From Pseudomonadota bacterium (GTDB lineage: Bacteria; Pseudomonadota; Alphaproteobacteria; Acetobacterales; Acetobacteraceae): a stretch of DNA of 64,000 nucleotides. A model generated the notes under the pieces. It saw only the letters and a program-made list of their open reading frames with translations, did not search any database and had not been told where the DNA came from. Positions 27,383-37,400 of this stretch are shown piece after piece (positions within the stretch are counted from its first letter, which is position 1; every line of letters starts with the position of its first letter). A program made the translations under genes and the position numbers. Where the stretch lies: the NCBI GenBank assembly GCA_021809435.1, contig JAKBAD010000001.1, positions 434,001 to 498,000 on the forward strand. Reading direction: 5' to 3'.

Positions 27383-27420
27383 AGCAATATCCAATCAACT
27401 GAAATCAGTTGATTGGATAA
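27380..27420. repeat. TAGAGC-headed palindrome with 14-bp perfect arms
   Basis: After TAGAGCAAT (27380), arms ATCCAATCAACTGA (27389-27402) and its exact complement (27405-27418) flank a 2-nt loop. The TAG at 27380-27382 is the stop codon of the phosphatase gene. The heading matches those at 7206, 14682 and 14721. There is no T-run, so it is not a typical intrinsic terminator. Confidence 0.8.
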
Positions 27421-27466
27421 AGTTGTCGCTGAAACAAAGAGTTAGAAAAAACAGGACGCTGAACGC

Positions 27467-28105
27467 TCAGCCCTGCAAAAACGGATTACTCCGCCGCTCG
27501 GCGCCAATGGTCGAGGTTGGCCCATGCCCACTGATAAAGGCAAACTCATCGGGCAGGGTCAGCAGCTGCGTGCGGATGGAATTGAGCAACTGCTCATGAT
27601 CTCCATAAGCGCCGAGATCCGTACGCCCGATCGAGCCCTTGAACAGCACATCGCCCACCAGCCCGATATTGAGCCGATGGCACAGATACACCACCGAGCC
27701 GGGCGTATGACCGGGGCAATGGCGCACTTCGAACTCCTCGCCGCCCAACTCCACCCGGTCGCCATGCTCCAGCCAAGCGTCGGGGGTGCAGTTGCGGCAG
27801 CTCATGCCAAAGCGCGCCCCGGCTGAAACCAAGTCATCGAGCAGGAATTTCTCTTCAACCGCCGGACCATTGATGCTCACCCCCAGCGCCTCCGAAAGCT
27901 CGGCCGCGCCGCCCGCATGGTCCATGTGGCCATGGGTCAGGTAAATTCCTTCGATCTCGATGCCCTGCTCGCCAATCACGCGCAAAATCTCATCGACATC
28001 GCCGCCAGGATCGACCACCACGCCCCGCTTGCGCTCGTCATCCCATAAAATTGAGCAATTCTGCTGAAATGCCGTAACCGGGATAACCGCGATTTTCAAC
28101 GCCAT
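27467..28105 (-). CDS. Metallo-beta-lactamase-fold hydrolase (glyoxalase II-like)
   Basis: 212 residues, matching the short YcbL-like glyoxalase II type. Seen: the metal motif THGHMDHAGG around residue 57, HCPGHTPGSVVYL with the next ligand His, GDVLFKGSIGRTDL, and GHGPTSTIG near the end. It lacks the C-terminal substrate domain of classical glyoxalase II. Thioester hydrolysis, for example of S-lactoylglutathione, is the family expectation; the true substrate is unknown. thrS lies 13 bases downstream of the MBL start, so the MBL gene is probably expressed behind thrS. Confidence 0.85.
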   Translation of the reverse strand: MALKIAVIPVTAFQQNCSILWDDERKRGVVVDPGGDVDEILRVIGEQGIEIEGIYLTHGHMDHAGGAAELSEALGVSINGPAVEEKFLLDDLVSAGARFGMSCRNCTPDAWLEHGDRVELGGEEFEVRHCPGHTPGSVVYLCHRLNIGLVGDVLFKGSIGRTDLGAYGDHEQLLNSIRTQLLTLPDEFAFISGHGPTSTIGAERRSNPFLQG

Positions 28106-28118
28106 GGTCTTCCCCCGC

Positions 28119-30044
28119 TCAGCGTTTCAGGTCGGGCGGCGTGGCCTCGCCCTTCAGCAGCGTCACCGCCTCGTCAAGCGTCAGCACCTCCTGCGCGGCA
28201 CCACCCAACCGGCGCAGCGCCACCTTGCGCTCCTCGGCCTCCTTACGCCCCACCACCAGGATATTTGGCACATGATGCAGCGAATGTTCACGGATCTTGG
28301 CCTGGATTTTCTGGTTCGTGGTATCCAGCTCCACGCTCAAGCCCGCCTTGGTCAGCGCCGCCGCCACCTCCGCCGCGTACTCATCGGCATCCGAGACAAT
28401 GGTCGCCACCACCGCCTGGGTAGGCGCCAGCCAGAGCGGGAAACGCCCGGCATATTGCTCGATGAGAATGCCCAAAAACCGCTCGAACGAGCCAATGATC
28501 GCGCGGTGCAGCATCACCGGCCGGGCACGGCCTGACTCGGAGGTGACGTACTCCGCATCCAGCCGCTCAGGCAGCACGAAATCGACCTGGATGGTGCCGC
28601 ACTGCCAGTCGCGGCCAATGGCGTCGCGCAGCACGAATTCGAGCTTAGGCCCGTAAAACGCGCCTTCGCCTGGGTTCAGCGTATAGGCCACCCCGGCCTT
28701 CTCACAAGCCTCCTTGAGGGCGCTCTCCGCCCGGTCCCATACCTCGTCCGAGCCCGCGCGCACCTCCGGCCGGTCCGAGAATTTGACCGAGAAGCTCTCA
28801 AACCCGAAATCCTGGTAAACGCTCTCCAGCAGCCCCACAAACCGCACCGTCTCGTCGGCGATCTGGTCCTCGGTGCAGAAAATATGCGCGTCATCTTGCG
28901 TAAACGCCCGCACGCGCATGATGCCATGCAGCGCGCCCGAAGGCTCATAGCGGTGGCACGAGCCAAATTCCGCCATGCGGATGGGTAACTGCCGGTAAGA
29001 GCGCAGCCCCTGCTTGAAGATCTGCACATGGCAGGGGCAGTTCATCGGCTTCAGCGCCAGGGTCGATTCCTCCTCGACCACCTCGGCTATGAACATGTTC
29101 TTGCGGTATTTATCCCAGTGCCCCGACATTTCCCACAGCTTGCGGTCCACCAGCTGGGGCGTGCGCACTTCCTCATAGCCATTGGCGTCGAGCCGGCGGC
29201 GGATATAGGCCTCCACCGTGCGGTAGAGCTTCCAGCCCTTGGCGTGCCAGAAAATGCTGCCCACCGCCTCTTCCTGGATATGGAACAAATCCATTTCCCG
29301 GCCGATCTTGCGATGATCGCGGCGCTCCGCTTCCTCGATCTGGTGCAGATAAGCCTCCAGCTCCTTCTGATCGCGCCAGGCGGTGCCATAGATGCGGCTT
29401 AGCATCTGGTTCTTGGCATTGCCGCGCCAATAAGCGCCTGCCACCTTCATCAGCTTGAACGCCGTGCCCACATCGCCGGTCGAGCGCAAATGCGGCCCGC
29501 GGCACAAATCCAGCCAGTCCCCTTGCCGATAGACGGTAATCGTCTGGTCTTGCGGCAAATCGCGAATCAGTTCCGCCTTGTAGCGCTCCCCCTTGGCCTC
29601 GAAATAGGCAATCGCCTCCTCGCGGCTCCACACGTCGCGGTCAAACGTGGCATTGGCGGCGATAATCTCGCGCATCTTCGCTTCGATGGCCGGCAGATCC
29701 TCGGGCGTGAATGGCTCGTTGCGGGCGAAATCATAATAAAACCCGTTCTCGATGGCGGGCCCAATGGTCACCTGCGTACCGGGAAACAGCGCCTGCACGG
29801 CCTCGGCCATCACATGCGCCGCGTCGTGGCGAATCAGCTCCAGCGCCGCCTCGTCCTTGCGGGTAACAAACTTCACCGCCGAATCCTCGGTAATCTCGCG
29901 GCTCATATCCATCGGCTGGCCATTAACCTCCATCACCAGCGCCGCGCGCTTGAGCCCGGGGCCAATGGCCTCTGCCAGCTGGGTGCCCGTCACCGCACCG
30001 TCAAACTGGCGCTGTGAACCATCAGGCAGGGTGATAACGGGCAT
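28119..30044 (-). CDS. thrS: Threonyl-tRNA synthetase
   Basis: 641 residues, the usual length. Seen: an N-terminal TGS domain (residues 1-62), the second additional domain that edits Ser-tRNA ([17 protein letters not shown]), the class II catalytic core with the zinc Cys in [10 protein letters not shown], the [15 protein letters not shown] motif, and the C-terminal anticodon-binding domain ([15 protein letters not shown]). It attaches threonine to tRNA-Thr. It is followed by the MBL-fold hydrolase and preceded by a heptosyltransferase gene. Confidence 0.98.
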   Translation of the reverse strand: MPVITLPDGSQRQFDGAVTGTQLAEAIGPGLKRAALVMEVNGQPMDMSREITEDSAVKFVTRKDEAALELIRHDAAHVMAEAVQALFPGTQVTIGPAIENGFYYDFARNEPFTPEDLPAIEAKMREIIAANATFDRDVWSREEAIAYFEAKGERYKAELIRDLPQDQTITVYRQGDWLDLCRGPHLRSTGDVGTAFKLMKVAGAYWRGNAKNQMLSRIYGTAWRDQKELEAYLHQIEEAERRDHRKIGREMDLFHIQEEAVGSIFWHAKGWKLYRTVEAYIRRRLDANGYEEVRTPQLVDRKLWEMSGHWDKYRKNMFIAEVVEEESTLALKPMNCPCHVQIFKQGLRSYRQLPIRMAEFGSCHRYEPSGALHGIMRVRAFTQDDAHIFCTEDQIADETVRFVGLLESVYQDFGFESFSVKFSDRPEVRAGSDEVWDRAESALKEACEKAGVAYTLNPGEGAFYGPKLEFVLRDAIGRDWQCGTIQVDFVLPERLDAEYVTSESGRARPVMLHRAIIGSFERFLGILIEQYAGRFPLWLAPTQAVVATIVSDADEYAAEVAAALTKAGLSVELDTTNQKIQAKIREHSLHHVPNILVVGRKEAEERKVALRRLGGAAQEVLTLDEAVTLLKGEATPPDLKR

Positions 30045-30077
30045 GTCTCTCTCTTTCGGTGCAAAAAATCTGGCGCG

Positions 30078-30965
30078 TTATGGCAGGGCTTCGCGCACTT
30101 GTGCAACCGCCAGCCCGGCTAGATGTGGGGCGCGCAAAATTCTGGGCCAGCCACCATCGGGGTAGCGGGGCGCCGAGTAGGCCGGATCGGAAGCATTGGA
30201 GAATAGCGACACACAGGGCGTGCCCAGGGCGGCGGCAAGGTGCATGGGGCCGGTATCGTTGCCCACCGCGCACGCGGCCCCGCGCAGCACATCGGCGAGT
30301 TGGAAAAAATCCGTGCGCCCGGCAAGGTTTATGCCCCCGATTTCCGCGCCAAGCCCGGCCTCCGCGCGGCTGCCCACCACCACGAACGGCCGGTTCAACC
30401 CCGCGGCCAGGGCCTTGAAATGGTCCACCGGCCAGCGTTTTTCGGGCCTGTGCGGGGCAGCGCCCGGCACCAGCACCATATAGCCCGTCGGCAATTCAAG
30501 GTCCGATACGTCACCGCTCAGCCAGCCAAGGTCGGGCGCGGGCAAGGGCAGCGCCATGCCGGCCTGCGCCAATTGCGCTTCCATCCGCTCTCTGGCGTGC
30601 AGTGTCATGCGCGCCGGGTTGGTATCACGCAGCGCGCAGCCCTTGGCCGTGCCCGACCACACCGGCCGCCCAGCCAGCGCGAAATAGCGGCAGGAGCGGC
30701 CAGAATTTTGCAAGTCATAAACCATATCGAACCCGCGCAACTGGCCCCGCAGGCGCCACACCCCGGCCAGATTCCACCAGTCCGGCTTGTCGTCGATCAG
30801 CACCTCGTCAAACCACGGTGCCTGGGCCATCATCGCGGCAAAGGGTCGGGTGGTCATCAGGGTAATGTGCGCGCGCGGATGATGCGCCCGGATGGCGGCG
30901 AACCCGGCAAAAGCCAGCACAATATCGCCAAACGCGCCATGGCGGATGACCAGAACCCGCGTCAT
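30078..30965 (-). CDS. Glycosyltransferase family 9 (ADP-heptose:LPS heptosyltransferase-like)
   Basis: 295 residues. Seen: the N-terminal VIRHGAFGDIVLAFAGFAAIRAHHP block, VLVPGAAPHRPEKRWP in the middle, and GNDTGPMHLAAALGTPCVSLF at the nucleotide-sugar site, all typical of GT9 enzymes that add heptose to the LPS core. Whether the donor is ADP-heptose or another sugar is inferred from family. Its ATG overlaps the stop of the GT4 gene (ATGA), pointing to a two-gene LPS-core or saccharide operon. Confidence 0.88.
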   Translation of the reverse strand: MTRVLVIRHGAFGDIVLAFAGFAAIRAHHPRAHITLMTTRPFAAMMAQAPWFDEVLIDDKPDWWNLAGVWRLRGQLRGFDMVYDLQNSGRSCRYFALAGRPVWSGTAKGCALRDTNPARMTLHARERMEAQLAQAGMALPLPAPDLGWLSGDVSDLELPTGYMVLVPGAAPHRPEKRWPVDHFKALAAGLNRPFVVVGSRAEAGLGAEIGGINLAGRTDFFQLADVLRGAACAVGNDTGPMHLAAALGTPCVSLFSNASDPAYSAPRYPDGGWPRILRAPHLAGLAVAQVREALP

Positions 30966-32095
30966 GTCAGCAACTCCGCATAAACCGTGAGCATCCGCAA
31001 CTGCATTGCCTCGACGGAGAAATTACGCGCCGTCTCGGCTCGGGCCGCCTGCCCAAAGGCAATCCGCGCTTCGGGGGGCATGTCCAGCGCGTGGTCGAGC
31101 ATCGTGGCCAGCGCGGGCGCATCACCGGGGGGGAACAAAAACCCGGTCTCACCGTCGCGTACAGTCTCCAGGGCGCCGCCATGGCCAGCCGCCACCACCA
31201 CCCGCCCCATCGCCTGCCCCTCGATAATCGTCAGCCCGAACGATTCCGGCTGCAGCGAGGCATTCACCACCACATCGGCCAGCATCATGGCGGCGGGCAT
31301 GTCATCGCACGGCCCCACCAGCCGCAACCTGTCCTCAACGCCGCGCTGGCGTGCCAAGGCCAGCAGGCTCTGCATGTAAGCCGGCCGACCAGTCGCGCCC
31401 ACGCATACGGCCAGCGCATCGGCATGGCGCATTTGGGCCAGCGCCTCAATCAGCAGCTTATGCCCCTTCAGCGTTGTCAGCCGCGCGGGCAGCATCACCA
31501 CCGGTCGGCTCATATCAAGCCGCCAGGCCTTGGCCAGCCGCGAGACCCTGTCGCCCAGCACGGCGGCGGGGTCGAACACCAACGGGTTGACGCCACCATG
31601 CACCACCCTCACCCGCGACTCCGCCACGCCGTAGCGGCTCATCACCAACCCGGCGATAAACCGGCTCGGCACCACAATCAGATCCCCCAACGCCATCACC
31701 CGGTTATAACGGCGCTTAACCCCCGATGTCTCGCTATACGCGCCATGATAAGAGGTCACGAACGGTACCTTGCACCGGCGCGCCGCGTAATAAGCCGACC
31801 AAGCGGGCGCGCGCGAATGGGCATGCACCAAATCCACGGCCTCACTCTTAATAACCCGTTCCAGACTCTTGATATTACGCCAGATTTTGAGCGGATTTTT
31901 GGTCGCCAATGGCAAGGCCGTCAGCGCTGCTCCGGCCCGGGTGGCGGCCACATCAAACGGCCCGCTCGCGGCGGCAATCAAGGCCCGGTGGCCGCTCAAT
32001 TTTATGGCTTCCGCGGTCTCAATGGCTACCCGCTCGGCACCGCCCATGGCAAGACGGGGCAGCACCTGCAGAATCGTCAAACGTCGATCAATCAT
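30962..32095 (-). CDS. Glycosyltransferase family 4
   Basis: 377 residues from the ATG at 32095, where the protein begins MIDRRLTILQVLPRLAMGGAERVAIETA; earlier in-frame codons run antisense to the hydrolase at 32140. Seen: the GT-B N-domain with the GGAERV glycine turn, SYHGAYSE, and the C-domain with VVMLPARLTTLKGHKLLIEAL and the EX7E motif ESFGLTIIEGQAMG. It is a retaining transferase with unknown acceptor. It is coupled to the GT9 gene by a 4-base overlap and may act in the same LPS or polysaccharide assembly (inference). Confidence 0.88.
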   Translation of the reverse strand: MIDRRLTILQVLPRLAMGGAERVAIETAEAIKLSGHRALIAAASGPFDVAATRAGAALTALPLATKNPLKIWRNIKSLERVIKSEAVDLVHAHSRAPAWSAYYAARRCKVPFVTSYHGAYSETSGVKRRYNRVMALGDLIVVPSRFIAGLVMSRYGVAESRVRVVHGGVNPLVFDPAAVLGDRVSRLAKAWRLDMSRPVVMLPARLTTLKGHKLLIEALAQMRHADALAVCVGATGRPAYMQSLLALARQRGVEDRLRLVGPCDDMPAAMMLADVVVNASLQPESFGLTIIEGQAMGRVVVAAGHGGALETVRDGETGFLFPPGDAPALATMLDHALDMPPEARIAFGQAARAETARNFSVEAMQLRMLTVYAELLT

Positions 32096-32139
32096 ACCGG
32101 GCGCGCTATCATGTTTTGCCAACCGAGGGGAGATGAGGA

Positions 32140-32886
32140 ATGCCACATGTGACCAGCGCCGAGGGCGTGGACCTAGCCTATGAATTCCAGCCCGGCATCG
32201 GCCCTGCCCTGGTGTTCTGCCCCGGTTATGGCTCAGACATGACCGGCAGCAAGGCGCTTGCCCTGCTCGATTTCGCCAAAGCCACGGGCCGCGCCATGCT
32301 GCGCTTCGATTACGCCGGCCACGGCGCCTCAGGCGGCACATTCACCGAGGGCACCATCGGGTCCTGGCGCGATGACGCCCGCTCGATCATCGAGCATGTG
32401 CTGCCCGGCCAGGACCTCCTGCTCATCGGCTCCTCGATGGGCGGCTGGATTTCGCTGTTGCTGACCCGCGAACTGGGGGAGCGCGTTAAATCCCTGGTGC
32501 TCATCGCCCCCGCCCCCGATTTCACCGAGCGGCTGGTGCGCCAAGGGCTGAGCGATGAGCAAAAAACCATCCTCTCGCGTGAGGGGGTCATTTATCAACC
32601 GTCCGAATATGGCCCGCCCCAGCCCTTCACGCTCAAACTGCTCGAAGACGGCACCAACCACCTGCTGCTGCACGCCCCCATTGGCTATTCCGGCCCGGTG
32701 CGTATCCTGCACGGTCTGCAAGACGACGCGGTGCCCTGGAAATTGAGCGAAGTCCTGCTCGAAAAGCTGGAAAGTCAGGATGTTGAGCTGATCTTCGTAA
32801 AAAACGGCGACCATCGCCTGGCGCGCGAGCGCGACCTTACCCTGCTAACGCGCACCGTCGCCGCCCTGCTCGGCGAGGATGGCTGA
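32140..32886 (+). CDS. Alpha/beta hydrolase
   Basis: 248 residues. Seen: the FCPGYGSDMTGSKA oxyanion region, the nucleophile elbow GSSMGGW around residue 99, and the catalytic His in NGDHRLARE near residue 227; the fold is a compact serine hydrolase similar to palmitoyl-thioesterase (ABHD10-like) proteins. The substrate is unknown. It is transcribed away from the GT4 gene, and its 3' end overlaps the convergent epimerase gene by 42 bases, a larger antisense overlap than elsewhere in the window. Confidence 0.85.
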   Translation: MPHVTSAEGVDLAYEFQPGIGPALVFCPGYGSDMTGSKALALLDFAKATGRAMLRFDYAGHGASGGTFTEGTIGSWRDDARSIIEHVLPGQDLLLIGSSMGGWISLLLTRELGERVKSLVLIAPAPDFTERLVRQGLSDEQKTILSREGVIYQPSEYGPPQPFTLKLLEDGTNHLLLHAPIGYSGPVRILHGLQDDAVPWKLSEVLLEKLESQDVELIFVKNGDHRLARERDLTLLTRTVAALLGEDG

Positions 32887-33699
32887 CAGCCCCGCCCTAT
32901 AGGTCGGATATTTCCAATAAATTCCGAGCCTTGCCTTGGTCTTTTCAGCACTTACCCGGCGGTTCTCCGCCCAAAATGAGCGCGCCATCGGGCTCATTTC
33001 GCGCACCGCCTGCTCAAACGCCACCGGCGGCGGTGGCGCCACCTTCAACAGCCGCGCGGCCTCACACAGCACATCGGCCGAGGAAGCGGGCTCATCATCG
33101 GCGAAATTGAAAATACCCACGGCCTCCTGCCGCGCGGCCGCCAGCACGCCCTGGGCAATATCCTCGACATGAATACGCCCAAACAAATGCCCGGGCTTGA
33201 CCACATGCCGCCCCTGCCCTGCCGCCAGATCATCGAACATCGAGCGCCCAGGCCCATAAATCCCCGCCAGCCGGCAAATGGCGAGTGGCATACCAAGCGC
33301 CGCCCAGGCCCGTTCCGCCGCCACACGCCGCCGCGTGCGTTCCGAGCCGGGATTCACCGGGGTATCCTCATCCACCCGGCCGCCAGCAGCATCTCCATAC
33401 ACACCGGTGGTCGAGAGATACCCGATCCACCGCAGGCCAGGCGCCGCCAAAATCTCATCATGATAACGCGCAAGCACCGGATCGCCCGCCTCACCCGGCG
33501 CGGCGGTCGCCACCACATGGCTCGCCGCCGCAATCGCCCCCGCGGCATCATCAAACGCCACCAGCTCAACGCCCGGTTCTTGGGCCGCCCTGCCCCGCGT
33601 GGTGGCCGCCACCCGCCATCCAGCCGCCACCGCCGCCCGCGCAATGGCGCGCCCCGAATAGCCCAAGCCAAAAATCAGCAGCCGCCCGCCCGGCGCCAC
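32845..33699 (-). CDS. NAD(P)-dependent epimerase/SDR family protein (YeeZ-like)
   Basis: 284 residues from a GTG start (33699). Seen: the nucleotide-binding turn IFGLGYSGRAIARAA near the N-terminus, the GYLSTTGVYGDAAG block holding the active-site Ser/Thr and Tyr, DLAAGQGRHVVKPG, and FGRIHVEDIAQGV. The pattern matches the YeeZ-type extended SDR proteins, whose substrate is not established. It is separated from the GST gene by 3 bases, so both are likely cotranscribed. Confidence 0.82.
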   Translation of the reverse strand: MAPGGRLLIFGLGYSGRAIARAAVAAGWRVAATTRGRAAQEPGVELVAFDDAAGAIAAASHVVATAAPGEAGDPVLARYHDEILAAPGLRWIGYLSTTGVYGDAAGGRVDEDTPVNPGSERTRRRVAAERAWAALGMPLAICRLAGIYGPGRSMFDDLAAGQGRHVVKPGHLFGRIHVEDIAQGVLAAARQEAVGIFNFADDEPASSADVLCEAARLLKVAPPPPVAFEQAVREMSPMARSFWAENRRVSAEKTKARLGIYWKYPTYRAGLSAILAEQGGDGAR

Positions 33700-33702
33700 G
33701 GC

Positions 33703-34371
33703 TTAAAAATCCAGGTCGGTGTAATGCGGCGGCGGCGCGATGCCGTTCACCTTGTCCTGCAAAATGGCCCGGAATGACGGGCGGCTCTTGATCTTGGCAT
33801 ACCAGTCGCGCGCGCCCTGGCTCGCCGACCAATCCACATCCCCCAGATAATCCAGCGCCGAGAGCTGCGCCGCGGCCGCGAAATCAGCCAGTGAAAGATT
33901 ATCCCCCGCCAGCCAGCGCCGGTGCTCGGCCAGCCAGCCAATATACACCAGATGTTGCTTTAAATTAGCATAGCCCGCCCGCAGCGCGTTGGCATCTGGC
34001 GGCCCCAGCTTCAGCGCCTGCTTCATGGTCTTTTCCCACAGCAGATGCCGCGTCACCTCAGAGAAAAATTTCTCATCGAACCAGGCAACCAGCCTGCGCG
34101 TCTCCACCCGCTCCTCAAACTCATGGCTGAGCAGCGCCACATCCGGGTAGGCTTCCTCGAGATACTCGCAAATCACGCGCGAATCGGGCACCACCAGCCC
34201 GTTACTATCCACCAGCGTCGGTACCGTGCAGGCGGGGTTGAGCTCCAGATAGCCAGGCGAGCGCTCCCATACCTTCTCCACCTTCAACTCAAACGGCAGA
34301 CGCTTTTCGGACAGCACAAGCCGTACCTTGCGTGAGTAAGGGGACAACGGAAGGTGATAAAGGACTCGCAT
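33703..34371 (-). CDS. Glutathione S-transferase family protein
   Basis: 222 residues from the ATG at 34371; a TTG two codons earlier is possible. Seen: an N-terminal thioredoxin-like domain (LYHLPLSPYSRKVRLVLSEK; PTLVDSNGLVVPDSRVICEYLEEAYP) with the SxxxRKVR active-site region, and an all-helical C-terminal domain with GDNLSLADFAAAAQLSALDYLG. The exact class and substrate are unknown. It lies just upstream of the epimerase-like gene and downstream of gltB. Confidence 0.88.
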   Translation of the reverse strand: MRVLYHLPLSPYSRKVRLVLSEKRLPFELKVEKVWERSPGYLELNPACTVPTLVDSNGLVVPDSRVICEYLEEAYPDVALLSHEFEERVETRRLVAWFDEKFFSEVTRHLLWEKTMKQALKLGPPDANALRAGYANLKQHLVYIGWLAEHRRWLAGDNLSLADFAAAAQLSALDYLGDVDWSASQGARDWYAKIKSRPSFRAILQDKVNGIAPPPHYTDLDF

Positions 34372-34388
34372 GGTCAAAGCTTATGCCA

Positions 34389-34420
34389 TCACCGCCGGCG
34401 CAATTCAAAGCCGGCGGTGA
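34389..34420. repeat. 10-bp inverted repeat between gltB and the GST gene
   Basis: Arms TCACCGCCGG (34389-34398) and its complement (34411-34420) with a 12-nt loop, 12 bases past the gltB stop on the minus strand. There is no T-run, so it is at most a Rho-independent-like hairpin without tail; it could instead shape the 5' leader of the GST transcript. Confidence 0.45.
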
Positions 34421-34432
34421 ATTGCAAATCCG

Positions 34433-37400
34433 TCAGGCGCTAACGGCCTCCACGGCATCGGTCAGTCCGGCGGGCAGATATTTGATGTACTCCTTGGGCA
34501 CCACCTGCCAGAAATGCGGCGCCTCGCGCTCCCAGTCATTCAACAACGTGGCGGCGAATCGGCTTTCGGTCTCGGCCACATGGCGCTCAACCAACCCTTT
34601 CAGCACGCCGGCCCAATGGCTGGAAACCACACGCTGCCAATGCAGCGTATCGGGGTTCACGCGCATCTCGAACTTCTGGGCCTTGTCATAAACAAAGGCC
34701 ATGCCGCCGGTGAAGCCCGCGCCGAAATTATCACCAACTTCGCCCAGAATCACCACCATGCCGCCGGTCATATATTCCAGCGCATTGCAGCCCGCGCCCT
34801 CGACCACCGCCGTGGCGCCCGAGTTGCGCACCGCAAACCGCTCACCGGCCATGCCCGCCGCATAAAGCTCACCCGACGTCGCGCCATAAAGCACCGTATT
34901 GCCGATAATGGTGTTCTCGTTGGTCTTGAGCTTCGAAGATGGCCCGGTGCGCACCACAATGGTGGCACCCGACAAGCCCTTGCCCACATAATCATTGGCA
35001 TCGCCAAAAACTTCGAGCTTCAGCCCCCGCACGCCAAACGCGCCCAGCGACTGACCTGCCGAGCCGCGCAACCGCACGGTCACATGGTCGGGCTGGAGCA
35101 TGGCCTTGCGGTACTTGGCCACGACTTGCGAGCTGAACTTGGTGCCGATCGCGCGGTGCGTGTTGCGGATATTGTATTGCAACTGCATCTTCTCGCCATT
35201 CTGGAAGAAGGGCTGCGCATCGGCGATCATCTGGGCATCCAGCGTCTCGGGCACCTCATTGCGGCCCTCACGGGTGCAATAGCGCGCATAAGGGCCAGGG
35301 TCAGCCTGAGCCAGCAGCGGGTTCAGATCGAGATCGTCGAGATACTCAGCCCCACGCGAGACCTGATGCAGCAGGTCGGTGCGGCCAACGATCTCCTTGA
35401 GGCTCTTGAAGCCGAGCTGCGCCAAAATCTCGCGCACTTCCTCGGCCACGAACGAGAATAAATTGATCACCTTCTCGGGCGTGCCCTCGAATTTCTGGCG
35501 CAGCGTCTCATCCTGCACGCACACCCCCACCGGGCAGGTGTTGGAGTGGCACTGGCGCACCATGATGCACCCCATCGCCACCAGCGAGGCCGTGCCAATG
35601 CCAAACTCCTCGGCGCCCAGCAGCGCGGCAATCACCACGTCGCGCCCGGTTTTAATGCCGCCATCGGTGCGCAGCACCACCTGGTGGCGCAGCCGGTTCA
35701 GCATCAGCACCTGATGCGTCTCCGAAAGCCCCATCTCCCACGGCAATCCGGCATATTTCACCGAGGATTGCGGTGAAGCGCCCGTGCCGCCGACATGGCC
35801 CGAGACCAAAATCGCATCGGCCTTGGCCTTGGCCACACCCGCCGCGATGGTGCCAATGCCAGAGCGCGCCACCAGCTTCACGCACACGGTGGCGCGCGGA
35901 TTGATCTGCTTCAGGTCATAAATAAGCTGGGCCAGATCCTCGATCGAATAAATATCATGATGCGGCGGCGGGCTGATCAGCGTCACGCCAGGCGTCGAGT
36001 GACGCAGCTTGGCAATCAGCTCCGTCACCTTGAAGCCAGGCAGCTGCCCGCCCTCACCGGGCTTGGCGCCCTGCGCCACTTTAATCTCAATCTCCTTGCA
36101 ATCATTGAGATATTCCGCCGTCACGCCGAACCGCCCCGAGGCGATCTGCTTAATGGCCGAGGAGGCGTTATCACCGTTCGAGCGCGGCTCGGCGCGGGAC
36201 GGATCTTCTCCCCCCTCGCCCGAATCCGAGCGCGCGCCAATGCGGTTCATGGCGATCGAGAGCGTCTCATGCGCTTCCGGCGACAGCGCACCCAGCGAAA
36301 TACCCGGCGCCAGCAGCCGCTTGCGAATTTCGGTGATGCTCTCGACCTCATCCACCGAAATGGATTTCAACCCGTCAGTGCGGAAATCAAGCAGATCGCG
36401 GATGGCGATCGGCTTCTGTTTACGCACCGCCTCGGTGTATTTCTTGTAGGTTTTATAAGAGCCGGTGGTCACCGCCGTTTGCAGCAAATGCACGGCGTTA
36501 TTGTCAAACGCATGCACCTCGCCGGTCTTTCGCAGCCTATACTGACCGCCAATGTCAAGCGGCACCACATTGCCGTTCCACGCGGCCTTGTGCAGCTCCA
36601 GCACCTTATGCGCGATACCAGGCAAACCAATGCCCGAAATGCGCGAAGGCATACCGGGGAAGAACTCACCCACCAGCTGGCGCGAAAGCCCAATGGCCTC
36701 GAAATTATAGCCGCCGCGATAAGAGGAAATGACCGAGATGCCGAGCTTCGACATCACTTTCAGCAGCCCCTTGTCCACCGCCTTCTTGTAGCGCCCCACG
36801 GCTTCCTTCAGCGAGAGCTTACCAAACAGCCCGCGCGCATGGCGGTCCGCAATGCATTCCTGCGCCACATAGGCATTCACCGTGGTCGCGCCCACGCCCA
36901 CCAGCACTGCGAAATAATGCACATCGAGGCACTCGGCCGCGCGCACATTGAGCGAGGTGAAGGTGCGGAGCGACTGGCGTACAAGGTGGGTGTGCACCGC
37001 ACCAGTCGCCAAAATCATCGGGATGGGCGCGCGCTGCGGGCTCATCGCCTCATCGGTGAGGATGACATGTGTGCAGCCCGCGCGCACACCTTCCTCCGCT
37101 TCACGGCGGATGCGCTCAATGGCCCGGCGCAAGCCGCCCTCGCCATTGGCCACCTTGAAGGTGCAGTCCACCACACAGGCCGAGGCGCCCATGGTCTTGC
37201 GCATGGCCTCGAACTCGGCGGTCGAGAGCACGGGGCTGTCGAGCTGCAGCAGGTCGCACTGGTTCTCGTCCTCGTCGAGCACATTGCCCAGATTCCCAAG
37301 CCTGGTTTTCAGCGACATCACCCGCGTTTCGCGCAAGCTGTCGATGGCCGGGTTGGTCACCTGCGAGAAGGTCTGGCGGAAATAAGCGTGCAGCCCACGA

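Noticed and set aside
31091-32152. 353-codon plus-strand frame opposite the GT4 gene
   Set aside because: The minus-strand GT4 has clear motifs; the plus-strand frame is His/Gln/Pro-rich and shows none.
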